Positions 33,741 to 46,254 of a stretch of 64,000 nt of DNA are shown here, in pieces. The notes beneath the pieces are model-generated. The model did not search any database. It was not told the DNA's origin and saw nothing but the letters and a program-made list of their open reading frames with translations. Within the stretch, counting starts at the first letter, position 1. Every line of letters begins with the position of its first letter. Origin of the DNA: Manduca sexta (Eukaryota > Arthropoda > Insecta > Lepidoptera > Sphingidae); assembly GCF_014839805.1 (NCBI RefSeq), contig NC_051126.1:9928609-9992608 (forward strand). The letters run 5' to 3'. Made by a program: the position numbers and the translations under genes.

Positions 33741-34840
33741 CTGTGAAATTGAAGTCTTTCAAAATATAAATGGTATCTACAAATATGACTAGGTATTTAA
33801 AAAAAATAATTTATTTGTCAGGTAGGCGAACAAAGTTGCACTTATGATACGTTAAAACAAAGCATAAGAATAATTATTATTATTTCTAAACAACTATTCA
33901 AATTACTTATATAACTATGGACATTTTATATTATTAGGGATAAAATTTATAATAAAAACAAGGTACAAACCGAAGTAACCAGCTCGGGCTGGCAAGTAGG
34001 GGAAAATAGAAGGATAACGCGTCGCGATCCTCACCGGCGAGGACATGAGCCCTAACCTAGCTAACCTACCAGCCTTTCACTAGCTATATTAGCCTATTCC
34101 ATATTGACGTGTAATATGAGATATTAAACAAACACAATATTAGAGTATTTAAATTATAATATTGTCTTAATATCGCACTGTTATAGTGTTTGCACTATAT
34201 TACTTATTTCTACATTCCATAAAATATTAAAGAGACGAAACACTCAACAAATATAATAGTCAAATGATTAATTTTAGTTGAAAATTAAATTCAATAATAA
34301 TATTATGACTTCGCTAGATGGAACTTTGTAGATTCAATATTCGAACACGAAGCTATCATTTAAATGACTTAGATATTACCGATATCTGAACAGCAAACGC
34401 ATAATAGAGTTGTGAACTCAGTGGCTAGTTAGCAAATTGTGATAGTCGATTCGTCATCAAACCAAAATAAGGAGATAATAATGTTATCAAACACACCGTT
34501 ATGATAGAAACATTGCAAATCAGAGCTATCTTCGGCTCTTACGCATGGTGTAGGAATGCGTGGCCATAAAAGGATGCATTTCGTTTTCCCCTATAAACGC
34601 AAGGCGAAGTGCTTTTCTATTTCTTCGTATTTATGGTTGGGTTTACAATAGTGTTACTTTTGAATGTCCTTTAGGATATTGTATTTTTTATGTGAAGAAA
34701 TTCTGTGTCAGTATTATGAAGGCATTAAGTACTTATCTGTTGCGCGAATTGAATTCTAAAATTATGTAACGCTTTAAATAACTAATAGGTGTGTTATATT
34801 GTGAGAACATACATTTGTTTTTCTTTTGTTTTATTAACCG
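33741..34840. other. Gene-free intergenic stretch
   Basis: Mostly AT-rich. A GC-richer patch at about 33960-34075 (ACGCGTCGCGATCCTCACCG) could be an old repeat. No exon or RNA gene was recognised. Confidence 0.4.
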
Positions 34841-34844
34841 ACTT

Positions 34845-35185
34845 CAAAAAAAGGAGGAGGTTATCAATTCGACGTGATTTTTTTTTTCTTTAAATAACGA
34901 GACGAGCTTACCGTTTGCCTGATGGTAAGCGATATGACCGTCCATAGACAGTAGAAACACCATTCAAAATCTTGAATTACAAAGTATTTTTTGGTATTCC
35001 ATTACGCTTTCCACCCTGAGACAAGATGTTAATTCTTATTATGTTCAATAACTATACTAGCTACAATGTTCTCCAAACCGGAACACAACAGTGACTACAC
35101 ACTGCTGCAAGGCGGCAGAACAGACATTGCGGTGGTACCATCCCAGGTGGTCTTTCAGATATGAGAGACCCACCACCAATAAATT
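34845..35185 (+). repeat. Repeat cluster: GACTTCAAAAAAAGGAGGAGG motif plus family C copy 2
   Basis: 34840-34880 carries the GACTTCAAAAAAAGGAGGAG motif found widely in lepidopteran genomes. Its reverse form occurs at 25145-25180. From 34885 a full family C copy follows (ACGAGACGAGCTTACC, GCCTGATGGTAAGCGAT, CCAAACCGGAACACAACAG, GACATTGCGGTGGTACC). Confidence 0.7.
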
Positions 35186-37307
35186 ATTTAATGTGAACAT
35201 TTAAATATTTATTGACAAAAAAATGTTTGTTTATTGCGCAAATAAATATAGTTTATATTGGCGATTCACTATTATACTTTGTTTTTCATCCCTATTAGTT
35301 AAGTAAATTAACAGTTCTGCTATCAACAATTGAAATTTAAAACCTCCACAAAGTAGATCTCGGATAAACTGTAACCATTTGGGACACGGGGTAGGTACAG
35401 TAATACAATCATTACCGTAGTTTCGTTGTGTCCGTACGTACAGCTCGCGGCAGCTTCAGGCTGCTATTAGAGTGGCGCGAATCACGCTCGGGCGGAGCGT
35501 TTAACTCAATTTGAGGTAAATATCCCTAGATAGACACTTAACTTGATCGATGCTAATGGCTTTTATTGATATAGGCTAGGTGTTATTAGTTTAGCTAGGC
35601 CGCAATAGCTCAACCGCACGATGGTGGTTAGACGTCATAAATTGCGTTAATGTTGCCGTTTCATGCGCCTACGGAGTCCACAAATTAAGCCACTTTTGTA
35701 TTGAGTTATTTGATAATTCACACTTGCGGATATTATCGAATATTTACGCGGTAACAGTGTATTGAATGACCGCTCGTTTTATCTATGATATATATTATTA
35801 GTGATTAGACGCGCGTTGACTGGACACTGGTTTAATGTAGGCTGGTTCACACTCAACTAATTTTAGCTCTGTTTTACGAAGGTGCGTCTATTGGTACGGG
35901 TAACTCGCTTTTGCTCGAAGTTTCCATTGCGTAATACATTTTTTTAAATAAAAATCCAAGTGTGCACTTTTCCAGGATTTAATGTGGCCTGTATAAATTG
36001 ATTCTGGACTTCTATTTGTTTACCAGAGATCCAAATCTTCAACGGTATAAATACAGTTCCATACTCCAGGACTGAACCTTTATATACATTTGTATATAGG
36101 CAGTTAAGGAACCCACTGCGCCTGGCGGTAATCAGAATGGGGTCCAGATACAGTGCCCGAATGACGAGAGATCCCTCGCCAGCCAACATAATATCGGCAG
36201 TCTGTTTCACTATCTCTAGTCAGTCGATGCTTTTTTAAAGCCACGTTTATTGCGTGATGTTTAATACATTATTTTATGAACATGTTAATAGTTTCATTCA
36301 TAGTACATTGTACATGTTGCATTCTGTTCGCGATATTGTTAAGATATTAACAACCAATATATTTGCGTCGTAAAATTAAGTTTGATGCGCATACGGGATA
36401 AATATGTATAATCAAAATAACATGTTTCACGCCATGCAATATCCACGTACATTGTGGAGAACATTTTTATTGTTTAGAAAATAAGTTTTAAGTTACAGAT
36501 ACTTTGTTATAACTATCGAATGCAACATCGACTTTCATGAACTTACCGAAAATATACATTCGATAGTTTGTCACTTTTCAAATGTTGTGGATTATAAAGT
36601 CAATTTAACGGTTTTATGCACTTGTGCCATTGTAATTCTAAAGGATCGATGTATTGCGCAATTAGAGTCAAAATTTAAGAAGAAAGTGATAAGCTTAACA
36701 ATGCATACCGAACGTTTATGTAAAACATGACAGAGTTTGGATGATGTCAATCGATATTTATACACTGAGTTGCATCAGCGATGCTTTATCGATGTCCAAT
36801 TGACTTTACGACAGTTCCGTCTGCACGATGCATTGTAATACATCTAGAAAATATATATTTTTAAGTAAATAGCTTCTATAAATCTTGAATATTGAAAACA
36901 CTAAACACAAAATATTCTTAAATTAGTAACATATTTAAGATTCTTTTTTGACTTATAGCTCCTATTTAAATGATAAAGAAAACCATTTTACTTAAACTTT
37001 AAACCTATTGCTATTGTAACAGTATTTTTATCACTATTATATTTTTATCACTTTCAAGATGTTTAATATTAAATTCATCTTGCCATTTTTAGGAAAAGGA
37101 GGTTTAATGTAGCGAATATCATCGCAGCTTCGGTTGACCTATCAAACATTTTAAGGAATGTGCTTACATAATACAATAATAAAAGGTGTATAAACACAAC
37201 TAGAGTAATGCATCTTAAAGGGGCCTCTACGTGTCGGATCCATGTCCCCACGCAAGCCTTCCAAAAGGACCGGCCTTTATGCCGTGATTTCCCGCAGGAA
37301 AGATACA
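35186..37307. other. Gene-free intergenic stretch
   Basis: No coding region is supported. GC-richer patches at 35420-35520 and 36110-36230 may be regulatory or old repeats. The ORF at 35944-36210 (minus) has no recognisable domain. 37190-37310 has a repeat-like GC block next to the SINE that follows. Confidence 0.4.
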
Positions 37308-37639
37308 ACATAATAATAACAGCCCTGTATTATATACTATACCACAGCTGGGCACGGGCTTCCTCTACTAATAAGTATGATTAGACCTTAATCTACCATG
37401 CTGGCCTAGTGCTGAATAGTAAACTTCACACACCCTCAAAATTCCTATAGATAACTTCTTAGGTATACAGGTTATCTCGTGATGTTTTTATTCACCTTTA
37501 AAGCAGTCTATAATGCACACAGAATACACACTTAATTTTAGAAATTTCATAGGTGTGCTTTTGGGATTTGAGCCTGCGGTCATTCGTCTCGGCAATCTGT
37601 TTCACACCCAACTAGGCTATCACCGCTCTTCGGAAGAAC
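37308..37639 (-). mobile_element. tRNA-derived SINE, near full length
   Basis: On the minus strand it starts with a box A-like TAGCCTAGTTGGG and box B-like GGCTCAAATCCC. A body with GGTGAATAAAAACATCACGAG follows, ending with GCCCAGCTGTGG and an ATTATTATTAT-type tail at about 37308. The body motif (GTGAAGGAAAACATC in better copies) also occurs at 56835-57030, and the tail also at 46675-46735. Confidence 0.75.
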
Positions 37640-37889
37640 ATGTGGGACCAAAAGTTACTCATAGTTTTTCCATATAGTTCTAGAACAAGAAGGTTTTAGT
37701 ATGTGAATAGATTTCCTACTTCTATTTTATTATTTGTTTTATTTTTGTTGCAGATTATAATATGATTTATGACCGCTTTGGTTATTAATGTCAACCGTAA
37801 TAACGCCTGTATTATTCTTCGTATTTATTCTTACTATTTACTTACCATAAAGGGACTGTTTAAAGTTTAAACCCAAATGTTATGTGATG

Positions 37890-38215
37890 GATGTCAGCAG
37901 CGGTTTTAGGGGAGTCTCGCCCTTACACGAGGAGACTCCCAGTGACTTACTAACTAATTCTGATAGCTCAGTAACTCAAAGTGGGTCTCCAAAACGTGAG
38001 CTGTACAGCCGACTGGCTTGAAGTTGGCGCATGGCACCTTTTTACATATGCCTTCAGCGGTACCTAGGTTGATCCACAGGATGGTGAACAGATAGTCATC
38101 CCAAATACCAGCTTTTCACATAGCGATCTCTCCCTCCCAAGCGTTCGGGAAAGCCAAGTGAACGAAGACGCTGAGCCCGAGTTCAGACGATATTGTAGGG
38201 TAATCACACAAACAT
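37890..38215. repeat. Repeat-like GC-richer block
   Basis: A 325-bp segment of even base composition starts GATGTCAGCAGCGG and includes GGAGTCTCGCCCTTACACG and GATCTCTCCCTCCCAAGCG. It reads like degraded transposon coding DNA with stops in all frames. No family was recognised. Confidence 0.25.
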
Positions 38216-38523
38216 AACCGATTACTTAACTCAGGATTGTTTTTTTTTTCACTTCCCTGAAACCCTATAAAGCATTTTCCACGGTATTGTTAAAATTAGG
38301 GACGTTTTTTTTGCTGCCGCTCCAAGTCTCGCGCTGGTTATGCGCCCCAACTGATGGAAGTACTATGATCTATAATGTTCATTTTACCATTACTAAACTA
38401 ATGTCTTGCGTGAGATATTCCATGTATACAAATATGTCGCATTGTATTTTTATCCGCCAATCAACAGTGTACTAAACACTAGCATATTTTGTGCGTTGTA
38501 GTATAACCGACATGGACCTACTG

Positions 38524-38816
38524 CAGGGATAGCGAACCGATGGCACGCGTGCCAAACGTGGAACGTGGTGAAATAATTTATAAGTTATTGACGTCAATCA
38601 TAATTGACGAATGTAGCTCTTTATAAAAAGCCTAATTATGTTATTGTATAATTATAATCGTAAATAGATAGTTTTTTTTAAAAGTCATTACCATCCTAAT
38701 GTTTTTGGCGAGAAAAATATAGTACAGATCTAAAAAAAATGGTCGCGAGAATAACGGGCATGCACTTGATGGCACGGTAAAGCCATATTGTTATTTAAAA
38801 AGGTTCGCCATATTTG
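38524..38816. mobile_element. Nonautonomous hAT-like element with 8-bp target duplications
   Basis: The termini CAGGGATAGCGAACC and GGTTCGCCATATTTG are imperfect inverted repeats (11 of 15 match). The flanks ACCTACTG (38516-38523) and ATCTATTG (38817-38824) match at 6 of 8 positions, the target-site length of the hAT superfamily. The 293-bp element has no coding capacity and is old. Confidence 0.65.
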
Positions 38817-38824
38817 ATCTATTG

Positions 38825-39110
38825 TAATTACTGGTGATAGGTCTCTCATATGTGAGAGTCCGACTGTATAGGTACCACCGCAATGTCTATTTCTGCCGCC
38901 AACAACAGTGTGTAGTCACTGTAATGTTCCGATTTGAAGGACATTACAGCCAGCGTGCCACTTAACATCTCATGTCTCAGGATGATGAGCGTAGTGGAAT
39001 ACCAAACAATACTTTGTAATTCAAGGTGTTGGTTTCTAGTTTTTATGGGCGGCCGCATCGCTTATCATCAGGCGAACGGCAAGCTCGACTCGTCATTCAA
39101 AGCAATAAAA
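38825..39110 (-). repeat. Interspersed repeat family C, copy 3
   Basis: In reverse orientation relative to 34885-35185 it has GTACCACCGCAATGTC, CAGTGTGTAGTCACTG, CATGTCTCAGGATG, TTATCATCAGGCGAACGGC and CGACTCGTC, ending in an A-rich tail. It lies directly after the hAT-like element's target duplication. Confidence 0.75.
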
Positions 39111-39289
39111 AAATATATGATATAAAATCTAATATTTCAGGAAGCAGAACGCAAATTATATTTATTTACTACGCGAGCGACCTTGCCTTTCCATCAAAGT
39201 TCAATCGGTGCATGTCATATTTCCTAATTTACATGTAAGGTAATTAGTGTAGCAGGTAACGTGTTACGTTTCCCGCTATTTAATAAGTA

Positions 39290-39440
39290 ATTAAAGTGGC
39301 TCGAACATCACTCGAGGGCTAATTTCAACTCTAATTACGATTACAACTGGCAGGAATCGTAACGTACGTTGCGCGGAGGCGTCAAGCCGCCCTGCGGTGA
39401 CCTGTTTACACTGCGTCAATACTGGACTCGTATAGGCAAG
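39290..39440. promoter_or_regulatory. CpG-richer block, candidate regulatory element
   Basis: TAATTAAAG, CTAATTTC and CTAATTACGATTAC homeodomain-type cores lie beside a CpG-rich run (GTTGCGCGGAGGCGTCAAG). Unlike neighbouring repeats it has no second copy in the window. Function is inference. Confidence 0.25.
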
Positions 39441-39522
39441 TGCAGAATTATGTTACTTGTTTGACATTAAACCGAATAGGAAAGTGAGGTTGGTTAAGAC
39501 GAGGGTGTACGAGCACAGAAAA

Positions 39523-39682
39523 TTGACCCCACTGCAAAATAAAATAAAAACACATTGACCCCACTGCAAAACAAAATAAAAACACATTGACCCCACTGCA
39601 AAACAAAATAAAAACACATTGACCCCACTGCAAAACAAAATAAAAACACATTGACCCCACTGCAAAACAAAATAAAAACACA
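39523..39682. repeat. Five-copy 32-bp tandem repeat
   Basis: Copies start at 39523, 39555, 39587, 39619 and 39651, each beginning TTGACCCCACTGCAAAA and ending ATAAAAACACA. They are essentially identical except for one substitution in the first copy, so the array is recent. Open frames through it on the minus strand are repeat artefacts. Confidence 0.97.
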
Positions 39683-39694
39683 CATCACGCATTT

Positions 39695-39850
39695 ATTTAT
39701 TCACGGGATATGCAGAGGCAACCAGGGTACCCACTTTTCGCCAAGTGTGTTCCGTCTCACGATGTATAGTAGGCGAGCCTATTGCCATATCGGGCAGAAA
39801 TTCCAGACTCAGGGATGATACTGAGCAGAAAAACCCAAATACTATAAGCC
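39695..39850 (-). repeat. SINE-like element, degraded copy
   Basis: It shares GATATGCAGAGGCAACC, CCACTTTTCGCCAAGTG and TTCCGTCTCACGATGTA with the 13595-13800 element (GCAGAGATGCAATC, TTCGTTCCGTCCCATGATGTA) in the same orientation. Confidence 0.55.
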
Positions 39851-40469
39851 CCCTTCACTTAATGGAAAATGGAGTAGGGTCTGATGAAGTGTTGACTTCT
39901 AAGAGTTTAACAACAATCGCCATCGTTTTAAGTTGGCCTGAAATCAATAATTTACTCCTGGAGTACCTATTTATTAATATTATTTTTATTGTATTTGATT
40001 ACAGTAGCTTATGGAATTTCGTTGCATTGTTAGGTTTGTCATTATTATAAAATAGATAGAATTTATGTACAATTGTAACTAAACGCTAATATTTAGTTTA
40101 TTTTTTGTGTTCACATTATCCTCATAGTAACACGAGTTGTACACAAATAGAAAAAAAATGTCAGGAAATAAAGTTAATGATATTAATTTAAAGCTAATTG
40201 CGGTTATCGCCGCTGATATAGTTTTTATAGACGTAATTTGTTGATAAACATGTTTGCAAATCTTGTGTATATCCTTACTTGCGACTCTGTCCGCATGTAA
40301 GTCGTTTTCTGGTATAAATATCTGGTAACCTATGATATGCCTAGGATGATTCGCGAGGCAATTGAAATAAAAAAACCCGAATATCAATAGAGAAGATGGT
40401 TGGAAGCTTGCACAAACCTGGGATCCAGTTCTACATTTAATTAAATCGGAACCCAAAAGAGCGACTGCC

Positions 40470-40665
40470 AGACTTCAAGACACTGTGATCTCATTCTGCT
40501 TAGATCGGACCACCAGTAGCTAAAATTTAAAAAAATATATGAAAATGACAATAAAATGTATAACTAAAAAATCTAGATATAATATATTGTAACTTTGACT
40601 TTTCGGATGACCAACACCTCAGTCCACCCCGTGACTGCGAAGGCTACAAAGGTACAGTAAAATAA
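40470..40665 (+). repeat. Interspersed repeat family D
   Basis: CTCATTCTGCTTAGATCGGAC, cut here to CATTCTGCTTAGATCGGAC, plus GCTAAAATTTAAAAA, GATGACCAACACCTCAGTCC and CCGTGACTGCGAAGGCTAC all have counterparts in order at 52760-52970. Confidence 0.7.
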
Positions 40666-41114
40666 TGTTATTGTTGTTTATGATATTGTTGATATATAGA
40701 TAACGTATTCATGTCTTCAACGTCATAATGGAAATGTTGTACAGAGAGAAAACTAGAAGTAATTGGGAGAGCTTTGATAAGTAAATTGTTAATGATATGA
40801 ATAAAAAATCAGTAACCTTTTGTAATCTATATACTTAGACTCATTAGCTAATTATCTAACTAGTGCATGACCATCGTATTTAGCAGATATATTTATAATT
40901 GCAAGTTTTTTCGTGTTATTTACGGTCATTAGTTCTATTATCATAACACAGTTTAGACAAAATATTAATAAAGGTCATTTCCTTATTCAAAGTGACATTA
41001 TGAAATGTGGTGAAATGAAACAAATTTGTATCATGCTTCAATTATTGTTCATAATTATTAATCAAATAAAAAGAATAAGATTAAATGATTTGTATTACCT
41101 TATAAAAGTCGTAG

Positions 41115-41220
41115 GAGGTCGCTGGAGGCAGGCCGTTTACAATAGGTCGATGTGGCAAACTTTGGAAGAAGCCCGTGTTCATGGTTCATGGACATCCTGG
41201 AGCTGGTGATGATGATGATG
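41115..41220 (+). mobile_element. 3' end of a degraded non-LTR retrotransposon
   Basis: An open segment reads GGRWRQAVYNRSMWQTLEEA, resembling the ORF2 C-terminus of lepidopteran LINEs, and ends GGTGATGATGATGATG. The 5' part is missing. Confidence 0.55.
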
Positions 41221-41399
41221 CTTAAACTATAGGAAATTGATATGTTATTATACTGATATATTTATATTTGCCAATATTTCACAAATTAAATATCATCATC
41301 ATTATATTTGAGACCACTAAGACATACAGAATAAAAACATTTAGACGTCACAATGTTTTCTTAATTATTGCTCTTTCAGGCACTCTCCTTAAGATCCTC

Positions 41400-41560
41400 T
41401 GGACTATCCTGCCGACTGTCCGACAAGCGTGATTGTAAACACGCCACAGCCGGTGCGATCCCTGTAATTATTACAAACATTCAGTCGTTTCGCTCGCGCT
41501 CCGTAATTAAAACATAGTTAGGGCGCCTCTCCCCGACGCCTTTGCCCAGATTAATGTGTA
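41400..41560. promoter_or_regulatory. CpG-richer block, candidate regulatory element
   Basis: CTGTAATTATTACAAACATT with a palindromic TAATTATTA core lies next to TTCGCTCGCGCTCCGTAATT and a GC block (GGGCGCCTCTCCCCGACGCC). It is single-copy in the window. Enhancer function is inferred from composition only. Confidence 0.25.
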
Positions 41561-42889
41561 ATAGAAATGTATAGGATGATTACATTAATAAACTACATGA
41601 TATTATCGCTTTTTTACACACGGACATGAAGTTTGATTGATGGCTTATAGATTAACTTTATTTGCATGCTAGAGTTTTTTTTATAGTGAGAGCATAACCT
41701 AATTGCGCATTAAAGGGTTTTGCGAATGTGTAAAAACTGTGATTAGATTTTTTTTAAAGAGATTATTTCTTCACACGTGATTTGATGGTTGATAGAAGTA
41801 AACTAGAAGATGTTACCTTCTGCCATTGTAACAAGCCTGCGGTCCAAAATTCGTTGGTCTATATCTTTAAGTAGCATCATCCTGACCAAGATATAGGCCA
41901 AATATATCTGCTTATGTTCTTAACTCCTAATACATATTAAAAGGCTGGAAGATAATACTTAACGATTGCAAAAAGATATGTAAATTTAGCACGCAACAAA
42001 CTGAAAACTTCAGAGACATTTTGGAAATGTCCATAACAAACAATACCTGACTAGTCAAATATAGTGCAGATCGTGATGTTAGCACCTTGAATTTGAGACT
42101 GTTTTACGTCACTACTAACTCGCCTTTATTGTTTGCTAAACAGATCTCTACCATAGTCGTCTATGTCTCATTCTCTCCCAGTGACCGTTCTGAGCGGAGG
42201 TTCGTAACTCGGTAGTGGGTTGCCCTCAGCATGGTCGCTTCAATTTCAAGGATTGCGAGCGCCTAAAGCGCTCACCCAAAAGATCGGTATGTTTGTATAA
42301 GTTGGCCCTTGTCCTGGCAACAAACGTATAGTTAGGTTAAAAAAAGATCTTTAATTATAAATTAATCGATCGTCAAATTTATAGTTGAATATTATTCATT
42401 AATTCATTTATTTATTTAATAAAATTAAGACGCAAAACAGATTACAATCAAAATCAAAGCTAATTATAAAATATACAAGCATAAAAACTAGATTGTATTC
42501 CTTAATATTGCGCCCTTATACTAGTTAATTACTTAAAGTGCAGACTAAAATAAATTAAGACTATTGAGTACTGTGTATAGTTAAAAAAATTAAACAAGAA
42601 AGTAGTATAAATGTAATTGAAGTAATCATTAAATTACACTTAGATCTCAACAAGTATTTACCTGCTTAAGCCGGCATTTCTTGTGCAAAATTTCTACGTA
42701 TTACCTTTTCCGTAAATATTTGTTAATATTTTATTATACGTTTATAGACGTCACAAACGATATAAAAACCTATTCGAGGCTCTGTTCTTGTAGTAAGCCC
42801 ATAATAGGAAAATATAAAAGCCTGCGACCACAAGAAATATGCCTCAGACTGGGCGGAGCGACCGTCAAAGGGTTTATTAACATGTCAAT

Positions 42890-43080
42890 ATGAAAGGGAT
42901 GTAGATAGGTGAGATGTGTTAGTGCGAGCAGGACGGGTATAAACGGGCCTTGGCTCCTATGCGCCGGAGTCGTACAAAAGCGCCCATTGTTTTCCCTTTA
43001 GAGTTGTTAACGCCCGTTGTGTCTAGTTATTGATGTGGAAAGATGCGATGTGTTTATAGCCTTATTGTCTATGAGTGGCT
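42890..43080. promoter_or_regulatory. GC-richer block, candidate regulatory element
   Basis: GGGTATAAACGGGCC is a TATA-like string. GCGCCCATTGTTTTCCC contains a SOX-like CATTGTTTT core. No ORF or repeat partner was found. Weak evidence. Confidence 0.2.
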
Positions 43081-44390
43081 ACCGGAAAAATGTCTGTTTA
43101 TCTCCCGCGGATGTTAAAAATATTTCACTTGCATATTAATATAATAAAAGAAGTTGTAACATTCTTAAGTTAAATACTACGATAAAAGCGTTTATAAATT
43201 TCTAAATTTGAATTTGGAATGTAATATGAAGTCGGTATTTACCCAATACTTATTTATAAAAATAAAATTTATTAGTCTCGTAGGCGAGCATAGTTGCACT
43301 TATGAAAGCTCAAGATACATGATAATAATTATTATATATAATATTATCATTAATAGTTATTAATTATAGAATTACAATAAAATATAAGTAGTGAAACATG
43401 TAAAAATTGAAATCAGTTAATGGTCAGCAATAGACATCACCTAGCTATTTTGAAATTATAGATTATTAAGTATCTTTCACACATAAAACCGCCTTGAAAT
43501 ATCATTATAAAGCAAAAATTAAATCAATATTTTTTTTTTATTAATACATAGATAAAGAAACAAACATTTTGTTTAAGAAAACATACGAAATATAACATAA
43601 TATATTTTTTACGCATTACAGTTAATGCCAAAACAATTGTGAAAAATATGTTAGTATTAAAATTAAATGGCGTCAATTGTTTGTCTCAATTTCAGTTCAT
43701 ATTAGAGCACAATAGAGTCGTGTATATGGTTGGACAAATAGATGATCATTACAAGCTGTCAGTGGTGACACAAACCACTAAATTAATATGGGAACGTCTC
43801 TAGCGATTGACGTCTGAAGAATATAGTACAATGGCCATGGTTTATGTTGAAGTGGGACTTCATTTATTTAAAATATAATGTATATTTTTTTTTAAAGATT
43901 TTCATTTCGTGGCAACAATGTTTTTTTTTTTATAGAATCTAAATAATATGAACAGGATTAACTTAGTGTATTAAATATCCAGAAAATATGACTTCGACGT
44001 CAGAGGTATTTTATAGTTCAATGCATTAATAAGCGATTTTTAACGCTAAAATACCGACTCAGTTTTTTATAAATTAACAGTAGCCTTGTAATACAATTCT
44101 GTACGCAAACAACGTGTGTACTTATTACGTGAAGTCAATATATCTTATAGCGTGCGTATTATGTCAATTTATACAGCCTATACCATACTATGCCTATAAA
44201 ATGCAATTAAAAATTAAACGTTTACCATTTCATGTCGTAAATTTATACTATTAGGCGGTAATTCGGATAATAGTTCCTTTAAAGGGAGACAGCCTATCGA
44301 CAAAATACATTAAAGAAATCTACATGGATCAATTATTTTTATATTAAACTTTTAAAGATAACTGTGGAGTTATTTATACTAATAACCTAA
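43081..44390. other. Gene-free AT-rich stretch
   Basis: Nothing beyond AT-rich sequence and poly-T/poly-A runs was seen. No exon, RNA gene or repeat partner was identified. Confidence 0.5.
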
Positions 44391-44394
44391 AGAA

Positions 44395-44580
44395 TTATCG
44401 CGCTGTTTGTTTTAACGCGCTAATCTTAGAAACTATTAAACGGATTTGGATATTTTATTCACTGATAGGACGCTACATTACTCTTGATTGCTATAGGCTA
44501 CTTTCCATCACGGGAGAATATTTATCCCCGAAAAAAAATTTTCCACGGGCGGAGCCGTAGGCAAAAGCTAATATAATATA
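44395..44580 (-). repeat. Interspersed repeat, family F-like, reverse orientation
   Basis: TTAACGCGCTAATCTTAG, ACTATTAAACGGATTTGG, CACGGGCGGAGCCG and GCAAAAGCTAATATAATATA form the familiar lepidopteran 'GGGCGGAGCCG..GCAAAAGCTA' end. It is probably related to the elements at 4205 and 24000. Confidence 0.5.
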
Positions 44581-45888
44581 CATTCTTGCAAGAATTTCAT
44601 AGACTCAGACATATCTCTAATAATTAGAGTATCCGTCAAACAAATGGGCTACTTATCCTCGGGAGTGTTGTATACTGCGCACCCTATTAGCAGGTCGTGA
44701 GCGACTGAACGACTGAACGAATAAGATGTGTTCTCACGAACTTACACGAAATGGCTTTAATTCAACTTTAATGATGCGCTTGCGTGAATGAAATTGATTT
44801 GAGTGCAGTGTTGTGACTTTGTTAAGCGACCGGCGTTGTAATGTGTCTGTACCTTGGTTTTATTTGACACTTTGTGGTGATCATGAGTTGGTATTTAATA
44901 TTTTATAGGGGTACACGTTTGTTTCTGTTTTGGTACATAGTTGTTCTGGCATTTATTTTAGTATAAATGTTTATTTTAGTAGTCTGTGAAATGCTTAAAC
45001 TTTGCAATGTTAAGCCCTTTAATTACCGTGAGTTGTATAATATTCCACTTTATAAACTTGTGCAAATTTTACTGTTATCATAAAGTAAAATACTGTATAA
45101 TAAAATTCTATTTGGAATACAATTTTTTTCCAAAAAGAAAAGATGTTTTTTTTCTTTAAAAAGTATAGGTTACATTTCACCTAAAGGTACGTAGTCAATA
45201 ACTAAGTTCAAAATAGTTCAACACTGTTCAATTACAGACATTTCGGGAAGATGGGCATAGATTTTTGGTTCATATTGGCATACGATGGAGGTTACTTATA
45301 ATCATTGCACAGAAATAAACCGCATTTTAAGTAATACGTTCCGATAAAGAGAATTCCAATTATTCACACATTAAACACCAAACAAAAAACCTTAAATGCG
45401 CCTTCCCGTGCTTTAATGACTCAATCTTTTGACAGGTGGTCGCTGACGACAGATGCGCTACCGGAAAAACATTATCTTCTCTTTGAGGCAGTCGGGTAAA
45501 ATTATATACATTAAAATTTTTCCGTGACTATATTGTATTTGGAGATTAGGTGGTCTTGGTTGCTTGGGGCAGTATTATTACGTAGATGCCACTAACTTTG
45601 GTTCTGAAGTACAATATTCGCTGAGACGCTGTCACACTAACGTCAGCATCTTAAGATGCTCGCTAATTGGTAAACAAATATTAACAAAAACTCAAGTGAA
45701 ACCTTAAGTCAAACATATGACGGAATTTGGGAATATTGTTTTGTTTATTAAATAACGCCATGCCGACTCAGTTGAGAACGAGCTCTTAAATAACAACTCA
45801 AGTTTTATTTATTATATACCTTAAATTTATATTTGAGATTCTTCTCGAAGGGGAGATTGATTTATTAATATTGGTATTGGAAGCTTAC

Positions 45889-46178
45889 CTTTGGCTAATA
45901 TTTGAGTGGAAGAATGTTAGTCCAACTTTACTTTCCTTATTGCGTGACTCTGTTATTATTCTTATTTCATTATTATTTAGCTTACTTATACCGAAATTAA
46001 TTGTCGAATTATTGTTTCCTAAAGTAAAATTAATTTGTTTATCCTTTGTTCTAACTTTGACAGAGTTGAGTATTGAATGCCGTAAAAGTACAAACATTTG
46101 TTTAAACTCTATGATCTCTCTGCTTAGTAGCTCATTGGTCTGTACTGTAATAAACTCTAATAAAAATTTATATTCAAA
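45889..46178 (-). CDS. Orphan internal exon candidate (96 codons)
   Basis: Reading the minus strand, an acceptor ATTATTTCAG ends at 46179, a 290-nt fully open segment follows, and a donor AAAG|GTAAGCTT starts at 45888. Both splice sites are close to consensus. The peptide begins FEYKFLLEFITVQTNELL, includes EFKQMFVLLRHSIL, then a more polar Asn/Lys-rich part, and is in frame throughout. It has a helical, charged first half and no recognised domain. No partner exon or start was found nearby. It could belong to a gene extending outside this window, a spliced transposon, or a non-coding RNA. Confidence 0.35.
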
Positions 46179-46254
46179 CTGAAATAATTATCTTGATTTA
46201 AATAACTATAATACCATCTATAACATTGTAATTTATCCAAATATATTACACAAC

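Noticed and set aside
39448..39692. Repeated CFYFVLQWGQ-like ORFs in three minus frames
   Set aside because: Artefact of the 32-bp tandem repeat.
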